Origin: Xiphydria camelus
Taxonomy: Eukaryota > Arthropoda > Insecta > Hymenoptera > Xiphydriidae
Length of the DNA stretch: 64,000 nt
NCBI GenBank assembly: GCA_963678675.1
Contig: OY783194.1
Coordinates: forward strand, 10,756,607 to 10,820,606
Reading direction: 5' to 3'
Position numbers and translations under genes: made by a program. The notes below the pieces were generated by a model, which ran no database searches, was not told the origin of the DNA, and was given only the letters and a program-made list of their open reading frames with translations. Shown here in pieces: positions 55,200 to 64,000 of the stretch; position 1 is the first letter of the stretch, and the number at the start of each line of letters is the position of its first letter.

Positions 55200-55855
55200 A
55201 ATAGTAATAACGAGATCTGAGACTACAATAACTGATGCCGTGTTTTCACCATATTTAGAACAATTAAAATCAGTGGTTTATGTATCATATTTCAGTTACC
55301 ACAAACCTATTGTCTCTCTTATAAATTCTGAAGAAATAAACAGAACTGAATAAAATGTCATGGTATTACTATTGCTGATTACTTGTTTCGTTTTCTTTTC
55401 TACCCATCAGTATCGAAGTTTTACTTCTTCCGCGCGTGGCGGCCACGCATTTTGGTTTATTCAAATACGTCCAGACATAGGCAGGGCTGGCATGAAAAAA
55501 AGGGGCCGGACGTCTTCACCGGCTTTCTGTACAGGATCACGTGATCCTCTATCGTCCCGGTTCGTCCGGTCGGTATTGCGTGCATTTATTCTGGCGGGGC
55601 GGCTTACCTCCTGCGGTTCCGTGCCCGCGCCGAAAGATCCCGTTCGTAGCTGCAGGCCCGGAACATGACTGACCTGCGAAATCCGTTTCGCGGGCCTTCC
55701 TTGAGGTGCGGTTTTGTTGGAATTATGAACTAGAAACTAGAAAATGTTTGAGGCAAAAATCAATCGGTGTTTAGAGTGTGCAGAAGGGGGGTCTGGTTTG
55801 TATCGCTCGAGAGGGTTCCTTGGGGCGAGAATGCTGATGTTTATGTTATGTGGCG
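55200..55855. other. No gene recognised
   Basis: Contains small inverted copies of Helitron-flank sequence (CCATCAGTATCGAAGTTTTA at 55405 against TCGATACTGATGAG at 55155) and GC-rich sequence to 55680. The 102-codon ORF at 55360 covers this mixture and is not credible. Confidence 0.35.
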
Positions 55856-56273
55856 ACGCAGTGTCGCGCCTCCGCTAGGAAAACCAAAGAAAGGAACCAC
55901 TCATCAGCGGTCTAGATCATGATCCCTATATGCCCTTTTTAGTCAGTCTTTTCAAGGAAGTCTTTAAGCGCGGATGTGCCTTCCGCGCGTAGTCGAAATA
56001 AAAGAATTCAGTTCACTTATAATTTGTAGTGCCTTTAGCTACTATGTCGCCATCTATCGGAGTACGCGTTACGCGAGCACAGCGCCGCCTGCGCGATACG
56101 TGTCCGACGAGTCATCGTCGAGACTCTCTCTTCTCTCCCGACCGTTGAGCTATACGCATGGTCCCGGCATCGTTCTAAGTTCTCTTGTTCATTTTGTAAC
56201 TTCTGTTAATAAACTCTTTGTTAATCCAAACTAGTGCGTGCATTAATATCGTAAGAACATTACATAATTGGTG
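55856..56273 (+). mobile_element. LTR (about 418 bp), retrotransposon otherwise missing
   Basis: It starts TGTGGCGACGCAG and ends AAGAACATTACA, with the TG...CA ends of an LTR. An AATAAA lies at about 56208, a plausible polyadenylation signal. It is followed by TAATTGGTGTTTTAATT, reminiscent of the region after insect Gypsy/Bel LTRs. No 5-bp duplication was found and no gag-pol follows, so this is a solo or truncated LTR. A part-copy is at 44477-45190. Confidence 0.6.
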
Positions 56274-56587
56274 TTTTAATTATTGAAAATACCCCATTTC
56301 CAATAGGTTTCTTCCGCTGTTACTATTCCAGTTCGCTGTCTTCTTTGGCACGATGCTAGTGTCCTGAGGCTACCGTGAAGGACTTTGCGTCTTCCGTCTG
56401 CTGCGATTTTGATTGGAGGAGGGTTGGTCCACGTGGCTGGTCGCTGCCGCATCACGTTCTGATGAACGGATGCTGCGCGGAGATGGTGAACCGCGCCTTT
56501 CTCTCGGCGAGGAACTCGTTTCCGTGCCGCTTTGCTGCTCCAGACCCCGCACCTGTATGCTGTCTTTCCTCTATCCGATGATCCCGC

Positions 56588-56809
56588 CCACGGTCACTTA
56601 ACTACACGGTTGCCTCACTCCGGCCAGGTCACAGGAGAGGAGATAGGCTGTGACGTAGCTCAGAATGTACGAGAGGCTCGAGCCTCACTATGCTACCTAC
56701 CGCGTTCCATGTTGTATCAGCCGCTTGCACATTCTGAGCTACGTCATAGCCTATCCCCTCTCCTGCGACCTGGCCGGAGTGAGGCAACCGTGTTGTTAAG
56801 TGACCGTGG
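56588..56809. mobile_element. 222-bp hairpin MITE with 7-bp duplication
   Basis: The ends are CCACGGTCACTTAAC, then CACGGTTGCCTCACTCCGG, with long complementary arms. ATCCCGC is duplicated at 56581-56587 and 56810-56816. Like 40959-41741 it has a 7-bp target duplication, but the end sequence differs. Confidence 0.8.
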
Positions 56810-56856
56810 ATCCCGCGGTCCTCCGCGACATTTCTAGAAAAGAATCGACGTTCTTA

Positions 56857-58745
56857 AGCCGGGTACAGACCGGGCCAACGAAGGGGCTTCGTTGGCGTTC
56901 GTTGGATCAGCATGGACGGTTTAGCGAATGCCAACGAAGGTTCGTTGGCGTTTGCCGGCAATCGGAACACGAAAGAAATCGACACAGGAACGAGCCAGGT
57001 ATGACTTTATGGCCAGAGACGAGCTACGGTAGGTACCTTTGCAAGTTCACCCTTTCGGTCACTGTGTCTTCAATTGACGACATAAGAATCTTAACTCCGT
57101 TTATGCGGAACTGATTGCGTTTTGCCACATAAACACGATGTAGTCAACTGATGGCATCCCATTTGAAGTGCGTTGGTCACATTTAGCGAAAGATCAATTT
57201 TTCAAGTGTCATAGCACCTCCAGTGATCCAAAACCACTATTCAAATATTTTTTCACCTGATTAAAAAAAAATTCGTGACTGAAAGGGTTAAGGGGCCTAT
57301 TCACGTTCAGGCGGTCAGCCGGCCGCTTTCGGCTACATATGCAAATGACATGTCGCTGCCGGCCGACGGCCTGTTGATTGTTAAAACTGAGCGCGGATAG
57401 TAGTTCGCTGGCCGAAATTAGACTGCAGGCCTAATTTTACCAAAGATAAGAAGATCTCAACAGAAAAATATTATTAAGAATAAAATTACATGTATTTTAA
57501 AGAGAACTTGTATTTTTTGTGATACGAGTAAAGTGTATCGGTATAAAAGTAAAACTAGAATTGCTTTAATTTCGTGTTGTACAAAATCATTTGAAAATAA
57601 AATAAAGCACTACGCGCTTCCATTTTAAAAGACTATAACTTGTTAACAAAAATTGTAAATACTGATTTTGTAGCAAAGGAAGTTTGTTATCATTCTATTT
57701 GTAGATTATCATATGAAAAACCACATAGTAAATTAAATGAACGAAAAATGCCAAAAGGAATTTGACATTTAAGTAGGGATTTACATAGGCGTGCAATGGC
57801 AGAATTATTCGATTTTATCAAGTGATATTTTAGAAAAACAGAATTCTTTTTTCTTGTCTCATATTCATAATTTGTATTTGCAATTATATTTTGAACTTCA
57901 CTCTGAGAATGAAACTGAAGATATACCTGGCTGGGGAAGGATGACGTGGAACAAGAGATGACGCTGGGCATTTTCTGAGGCCCGCACCTAAATCCAGGTG
58001 TTACATTTTCCGGATCGGTCATGTTATGAATTCATCATTTCTCCCCTTTACAAAGCTGATTTAATATTCTAAGTAGAGCGGTATCTATTACAATGGGTAT
58101 TGTGCTAAGGGGTTCATTATGACTCGTTCGGAAATTAATCGTTCAGGTAGCCTAGATTCGCCGAAATATACCCCCGCAACCGAACTGTACAATTGAGAGA
58201 CAGGAGTATGTGCGTATTTTGTCGCTCCGAAATCGGTCGCAACGGCGGGCGGGCAGGCGGTATGGGACAGATCAGAATGAGTCATTTTCTGCAGTGCCCA
58301 CGGTAATAGATGCTTCAAAACTCCTTTGACGCGGCTCAAATTTATTCTGTTGAGATCTTCTTATCTTTGGTAAAATTAGGCCTGCAGTCTAATTTCGGCC
58401 GGCGAACTACTATCCGCGCTCAGTTTTAACAATCAACAGGCCGCCGGCCGGCAGCGACATGTCATTTGCATATGTAGCGGAAGGCGACCGGCCGACCGCC
58501 TGAACGTGAATAGGCCCCTTAACTTGCAAAGGTACTTACCTGGCTCCTACCATAAAGTCCTACCTGTGGCTCGTCCCTAAGTCGATTCCTTCCATGTTCC
58601 GTACGCTGCGGACTGCCGGCAAACGCCAGCGAACCTTCGTTGGTATTCGCTAAACCATCTATGCTAGACCAACGAACGCGTTGGCGTTGGAAGCCCCTTC
58701 GTTGGAAGCCCCTTCGTTGACTTTCGTTGGTGCGGTTTGTACGCA
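56857..58745. mobile_element. Outer inverted-repeat element around 57292-58518
   Basis: The left arm (56857-57050: GGGTACAGACCGGGCCAACG, TTCGTTGGCGTTTGCCGG, GGTAGGTACCTTTGCAAG) faces the right arm (58523-58745: CTTGCAAAGGTACTTACC, GCCGGCAAACGCCAGCGAAC, CCTTCGTTGGTATTCGCTAA). Repeated CCAACGAA motifs are typical of Harbinger-type subterminal regions. The right end appears to be duplicated and runs to about 58830. The TTAA element inserted inside it later. Confidence 0.65.
57292..58518. mobile_element. TTAA-flanked element with 180-bp TIRs (piggyBac-like)
   Basis: TTAA lies at 57288-57291 and 58519-58522. Ends GGGGCCTATTCACGTTCAGG continue for about 180 bp of inverted identity (GGCGGTCAGCCGGCCGC, ATGCAAATGACATGTCGCTG, GATAAGAAGATCTCAACAG). 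The interior includes a copy of the 360-600 repeat (58030-58180) and a 110-codon - strand ORF without recognisable motifs. No piggyBac transposase is present. Confidence 0.82.
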
Positions 58746-58829
58746 GTTTATACTACGACCAACGAACGTTCGGCAACCAACGGCGAATGCCGTTTATACC
58801 GCGTTTATACCTGTTGGTAAAACCGGCCC

Positions 58830-60476
58830 TAAGTGAAGCTGAAGAAGATAAGTCTGTTGCACGAAAGTTTAACTTCTGCTTAAACTGCTATAAGCTACAC
58901 GTAAATTAAGCCGTGGTTGAAGTACCGCTTAAGCGGGTGAGAGACAAATTGGGTCAATTTGATTGGTCGCAAAGTTTCGAAGACAACCTATTTTGTTTGA
59001 AAAGTGAAATATCATTTCAATAATTTAGAAGTAGTTTTTTAAAGTGCAAACTGACTTGGACTATTTTGACGTCTTGAAAGATGATTAATTAATTCCACTA
59101 GAATTAAATATTCAAGGAATTCTACGGACACTATATGTATATATCTCAGCATGTCGAAATATACCGTGTGTTTCCGAGGATGGGACACGTATAACGAAAT
59201 ATGTATGTGCCATACTTAAATATACGTTTATCAACTATAAATAAATTGTTTGTTCAGTACATGCGAATGAATTTTGTTTGAATTTATCGCTAGCATAATT
59301 AGTTATCTCCCAAAATTGATCGTTCTAACTAGAGAATACAGTTAACTACTTATTATCTATGTGTTGTATTAATTTTCCGATGTCGCCGTTATCACAATGT
59401 TGATTTAATAATATTGTTAACATTTAGAATCAACTAAAAGTCAATTTTCAGGTTATATTTTCCCGGCCTCAGACGACTACATGTAGAGGCTACTAATTTA
59501 GAAAAATTGAATTCACTAGAAATATCTCCCTTATCAAAGCCGAACTAATTTATGATCTGTGCAACAATTCACAAATTTAAGTACCAATACTTAGTTAGGT
59601 ATAAGTGGTACTTAGCTAAAGTTCACTTTCTAAATACGTTGGTGCAACCAGTCCCTATTCTTTGTCCTAATGTTGCCCCTCGGAAGTTTTCTATTCGTCC
59701 CCTGCTTCTCCTGCCATGCTCTCTATCCTGTATGACTCTCGATTCGTGGGTCTCGACAAGATCGAGGATTTTTTAACTGGTGTATCGGATACACAACCTT
59801 ACAGCGCATACTTTTTTACCCATTTCGGTAACTACAGCTATGATATTTACAAACGTTTCACATGGAAATCAAAGAAATCTGAGGGAATTTTTAGGACAGA
59901 TTTTTGTGGCCAACTTGTTGCTCTACCGATGATTATTTCTCCGATATTTTGGAATATTTTTAGGCGTCAATTTTATTTAAAATACTTTAAGTGCTGTATA
60001 TTTAGGTAAACAAATGACTGTTAAATTAAGGCGTTTTATTTTTCTAAAAAAATTCGTAAACGTGACCCTAGTTTTGTCAATACTAGGTGTATGTGCCCCT
60101 TTAAAAAATGTTAAATTTTGTTGGATAGTACAGACAGGGATAATGAATTTGTCCGAACTGCTTTGAGTAATGGGATGTAAACGAACGCGAGCGTAATTGA
60201 ACTATGCAAGCGGATTGCCTTTCAGAGCAAAATAACTACTATATATTCGCTTGTACGAGCAAATATGCTCGTAGTCATTTACTGTTCCGCGGGTTGGCTA
60301 GATTCCTCGTCCCAAGGTATATTATTATTATTACTTTATATGATACAGCTACATTCTATTTTTTTATCATTCTTTATTATTGGATATTTTATTTTATAAT
60401 GACGTGAAAAAAACTATAGAAGTGTAGCTACTTTCTTTTATTTAAAAATATTAACCTGTATTATCATAATTTTCAG
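58830..60476. other. No gene recognised; intronic
   Basis: AT-rich sequence. Two overlapping open stretches on + (59552-59776, 59716-60009) have no motif I recognise. The segment ends in TTATCATAATTTTCAG, the acceptor of the TPK1 exon at 60477. Confidence 0.4.
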
Positions 60477-60639
60477 GTGGTACACGTATCAAGCAATTCA
60501 TTAACATGGTTATTACGGCCTGGCACCCATATGATAGTTATTCCTGATGTTTTAATAAAGTGCAGGAGTTGGTGTGGTCTCATTCCATTTGGTTCCCGGA
60601 TCAACAGTATAACGACATCTGGATTAAAATGGAATTTAG
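60477..60639 (+). CDS. TPK1: Thiamine pyrophosphokinase, substrate-binding-domain exon
   Basis: The exon is preceded by ATAATTTTCAG and followed by GTACATATTT. In the phase left by the exon at 27400-27504 it reads [20 protein letters not shown], then [20 protein letters not shown] and KWNL, 163 bp ending in phase 1. The W-C-G-L-I-P-x-G and [ST]-[ST]-G-L-K-W-N-L blocks are the signature of the C-terminal thiamine-binding beta domain of eukaryotic thiamine pyrophosphokinase. The final exon, expected to carry a S-N-x-Y-like block and W-T-M, was not found before 64000. Both known exons are intact, so the gene is probably functional despite the burden of elements in its intron. Confidence 0.93.
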
Positions 60640-61240
60640 GTACATATTTTATGCATTCTATTTTAACCAATTAAAATAGAGTACAGTCAGTACGATATTT
60701 GTTGAGCCAGAATTCCTAGAAGACTGCTGCGTCACTTTCTTGGAATTATGCCCATTCGACACCCGAATTGGAGTCATTGGCGGCGCAGCGTTTACCGTAG
60801 CAGATTGCAGTTAGCATTATTTGCATACCGTGCTTTAAAGTCGATTTATACGTAGCGTGCTTCTTTGTGAGTGTATCGTCCTGTGCATTTTCAGTTTAAA
60901 TTCTTGTTAAAAGAAATCAATGGAGGCGAAAAAGAAGGAAGGAATTTAAAGGTACGAAAATTTGAGAGTACACCACTGTTCGCAAAGTGTCAGACCGTTG
61001 CGTTCTGAGAATACAGCCTTATCGTTTTTGGGAATTTTGACTCAATAAATATCGTACTGACTGTAGAAGGCGTATTGCTTTCAAAACTTTTACGTACTTC
61101 TAATATAGTTAATAAAATGATTTAAGAGTTAGTAAAAATGTAGATTTAAAAGAGAGAGAGCTAGGTATTTCAGAATAAATGGTATTGTTAATTAAGTTAT
61201 TTATTCGCAAATGTAATTGTGCACAATCCTGATAGAAGGT
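60640..61240. other. TPK1 intron, no further feature
   Basis: Short direct similarities (GTACAGTCAGTACGATATTT at about 60680 against its near complement AAATATCGTACTGACTG at 61047) suggest a 390-bp inverted-repeat MITE at about 60679-61064. No coding sequence is supported. Confidence 0.45.
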
Positions 61241-61245
61241 ATATA

Positions 61246-61475
61246 CAAGATGTCCCGCTCAAAAGGTTCGCATAGGTTGTAGATTAATTTCGTCAATTTG
61301 TATGGTACCGTCTAAAAAAAGCAGGACTACAATGTTCAGTGGGATAAGTATTGATCGACTTGAGTGTTGGTTAATATTTATCCTGCCGACTAGTATAGTT
61401 TTTCCATTTGTTGGCGAATGAGTATTAACAAAATTAAGCCATACCCCGTATGGACCTCCTTAGCAGGACACTTTG
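61246..61475. mobile_element. 230-bp MITE, TA target
   Basis: Inverted ends CAAGATGTCCCGCTCAAAAG and CAAAGTGTCCTGCTAAGGAG are flanked by TA (61244-61245, 61476-61477). The end sequence resembles that of the intron MITE at 37911-38262. Confidence 0.65.
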
Positions 61476-61749
61476 TATAATACTTCACTGCTACTAGGAT
61501 TAGCACATAACAGTCCAGTAATTCACCCTACTGCGGTGAAGATATATTCCAGAACAATTGGTTCATGCATACATTTGAAAATGCGAATCCTCGTATAAAA
61601 TTGGGTTCAAATTTTACAAGAATCCTTTAACCATTATTGCTACATTTACTTTCTTATATTCCTATTTGATATTTTTAGAATCTTATTAACTAATTTATTT
61701 ACTACACAAACTACTATATTTCTATACTACACATCTGCTGTACAAATAA

Positions 61750-62350
61750 CACAGGTTTACAAAAAAAAAAAAGTCCGGACTATTTGACCGGACCATGGTA
61801 TTCCGAGGTATTTTTGCTTCCTGAATCCGATCCTGAGGTCATCTGAGCCCCATCACGTCAGAAAAACGAGATTTCGAAATAAATAAATAAGGAAATGGGA
61901 CTGCCCTGAGCAGCACCCAGAGCATGACTCCAAGGTTCTAAGGCCATTAGGGTCAGTGCTGGGTCCACTGTCACAGTGAACGGATCGCCGGAATTGGATG
62001 CCTTGACAGGGAGATCGTAATCCGCGAGATACAACGATCATGGCAACATTTTATCCACTGGGGTGGTTCTGTGATAGTCTCGGTCGAGATTTAGGACTCC
62101 ATTCCAATGTTTGGAAGGTATTCAAGACCTAAACAGCTACCCTCTCTCCAACTCAACAGGTCGCTTGAGAAATTGTCCCGGATCCAGTTCCAAAAAATGG
62201 GCATTTTAACCTCTAAAAATGACCTTGAAATCTCATTTTTCTGACGTGATGGGGCTCAGATGACCTCGGGATCGGATTCAGGACGCAAAAATACCTCGGA
62301 ATACCATAGTCCGGTCAAATAGTCCGGACTTTTTTTTTTGTAAACCTGTA
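61750..62350. mobile_element. 601-bp Harbinger-like MITE, TAA target
   Basis: TAA lies at 61747-61749 and 62351-62353. The ends CACAGGTTTACAAAAAAAA and (one change) TACAGGTTTACAAAAAAAA are followed by GTCCGGACTATTTGACCGG, GTATTCCGAGGTATTTTTG and CCCCATCACGTCAG arms. The end design (CACAGG, pyrimidine-rich break, A-run) is like 21366-22254 with different inner sequence. Confidence 0.82.
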
Positions 62351-62353
62351 TAA

Positions 62354-64000
62354 TCTTTCATATCTTGTTAGTGAAACAGTTTTGCTTTGTATTTATTGGC
62401 CAAATTAAGTTTATTTGTAGAGTCAAGCTCTTGCCACGTGCGTTAGGTCGGCCATCTTGAACAATACTACACAAGTTAGAAAAAATGCGAAAATGTTGGA
62501 ACTCAGTAACGAACGCTAGTGGCTCGCCCTTGCGAAAAAAAAATAAAGTAAAATCACAACAGCCGTAAATTAATTATTTACTCACATTGAATAATAAATG
62601 TACCGGTATCCGTACGTAGTTGAATATTCATTTCAAATCTGCTGCTTTACGTACAATCTATCTCACAAGGGAAGTTAGGGAACCCAGAAATTCAGAAAAT
62701 TCCGCCATTCCGTGTGTAAGTAGAGTAGTTCAAGCGTAATACAAAAATACATTTCATTGGTGCCATATTGCAGTTTTAAGGGGTGAAGTCATCCCTTGAA
62801 AAAATGCAGATTTTTCTTCACGGAATAACTCCCGAACGGTGAAAGGGGAAAAAGTTGAAATAAAAGTTTTATGATTTTTCTCGATCTATAAAACAGGTGC
62901 GAAAAAATTCTGGAAAAAAATTTTTTTTTAAGTTACCCCCACCACCGACCCATAAAAATGGGTTTTTGGACTTCTTAAGTTTATGTAAAAATACATCTCA
63001 ATGACCTCTTTCCATACATCTCTAGTTTATTATGTATCCTTTTTTTTTAATTTAGAAAACCTCGAACTTTAAGGCTGTTTTGACGTAAACAGTGAAACGG
63101 TCTTATGAAACGATATCTACATTTTTATTTACATACATTTCATATAGTTTTTAATTATTTTAGCAAAACACGTACTTACAATGACATGAAAAATGAAACT
63201 CTTTGAAATGAATCAATGACATGTATTTTTCAAACAACACAAATAAGATATCGTATTAACCTCAATGATAACGTTGAATGATGCATGATCTATGTCGACA
63301 TTGACGCCGATAACGTTTTGCATAATGGGAACGTGTTTGACTCGTGACTATTATCACTGCATGCTGGTGAGATACCCCTTCATCATTCGTTAAAAATCTT
63401 CTGTAAGTACGTTTTATGATTATTATATTTATACTATACATACATATTTGTGACTAGAAGATGTAGCTTATCCGCAGTTACATTAATCAAATTATGACAT
63501 ATAAATGAACGAATTCATTCATTCATTCATTCAATGAATCCTGATAAACAAAATATTTATATCTATTGTACATATTTTATTAATGGATTATACATTAAAA
63601 CAGTTGTAATGGTAGAAAACGGCAAATGCACTAAAATTACGGATTATAATTTGTACAGTAGTGATATTGTTCATAGAAATGTTCAAAACAGAAATACTCG
63701 GCACACTATGCACAGCGTATGAAAGCAACTTCTCCACAAATACTACATCTGGGTATATGCTTTACACTCCTAAAGTAACAAAAATCTACAGGGTTTTGAA
63801 ATTCACCGGGATGCGTTTCTAGATATTCGCTTTTGAACCAAGCATATCGGAAAAGATTTTAAAATTTAGGCGACGAAAGCTGGTTGTGTGTTAATGATTG
63901 CAATTTAATTATTTCATTGCGCGAGTGCTGATTTTGAAGCTTGAATGTAAATGTTAGCTGGACGAAATAGAGATTCTTTCACCCTTGGGCCAAATGTTCC
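62354..64000. other. No gene recognised; probable TPK1 intron
   Basis: AT-rich sequence with several homopolymer runs (62920-62935, 63040). A short (CATT)n microsatellite lies at about 63512-63533. Searching by eye for the last TPK1 exon gave nothing. Confidence 0.45.

Noticed and set aside
55360..56837. Several + strand ORFs of 60-100 codons in GC-rich sequence
   Set aside because: They overlap an LTR, a hairpin MITE and Helitron flanks; there are no conserved motifs and the frames are inconsistent.
59552..60009. Two overlapping + strand ORFs upstream of the second TPK1 exon
   Set aside because: No splice-consistent link to TPK1 and no recognisable domain; TPK1 is already continuous in phase between 27504 and 60477.
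63534..63722. 62-codon + strand ORF as a possible last TPK1 exon
   Set aside because: No acceptor in the right phase and no similarity to the expected C-terminal TPK motifs.

Overview
This window looks like a transposon-saturated stretch of insect nuclear DNA. The mix of Harbinger, piggyBac-like, Helitron/Helentron, mariner-like and Kolobok-like pieces, together with the style of the LINE and Helitron proteins, reminds me of a hymenopteran, perhaps an ant. That assignment is recognition from memory, not proof. It is not prokaryotic: there are no operons, split exons carry GT-AG signals, long ORFs are rare, and one 200-N scaffold gap is present (33068-33267).

The only host gene I recognise is thiamine pyrophosphokinase (TPK1). 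One exon lies at 27400-27504 and the next at 60477-60639, both on the + strand and joining in phase. The roughly 33 kb between them would be one intron packed with mobile elements. Earlier exons and the last exon are not visible, so 1-27399 and 60640-64000 are probably flanking introns of the same gene.

Layout. 0-8 kb: a decayed copy of a multi-copy invertebrate gene family on the - strand, split by a 2.34-kb element with a 3-bp CAG target duplication. 9-16 kb: a TTAA-flanked Kolobok-like element with a C-terminal transposase ORF, then a 133-bp satellite and a long inverted-repeat element. 16.6-28.5 kb: a 2.6-kb element with AATT flanks, large palindromic MITEs, nested inserts and the first TPK1 exon. 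29-35 kb: a LINE fragment, a Harbinger-like (TAA-flanked) element with a Cys-rich ORF, a transposase-like relic across the N gap, and a Helentron helicase-endonuclease fragment. 35.4-39.3 kb: a complete two-gene Harbinger (Myb-like gene plus transposase) with perfect TTA duplications, inserted in one arm of an older palindrome. 39.4-45.2 kb: piggyBac, a DDE/SWIM transposase relic, a Harbinger N-terminal relic and LTR pieces. 45-50 kb: palindromic MITEs and a second Helentron. 51.5-55.1 kb: Helitron helicase remnants with nested MITEs. 55.8-58.8 kb: an LTR and nested inverted-repeat elements. 60.5 kb: the second TPK1 exon, followed by two more MITEs.

Most of the interest is in the nesting, which gives a relative insertion order, and in target-duplication classes that do not fit the commonest families (CAG, AATT, 7 bp). 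No working host system other than TPK1 is visible. The best candidate for a live mobile element is the Harbinger, but its third catalytic residue appears to be substituted.
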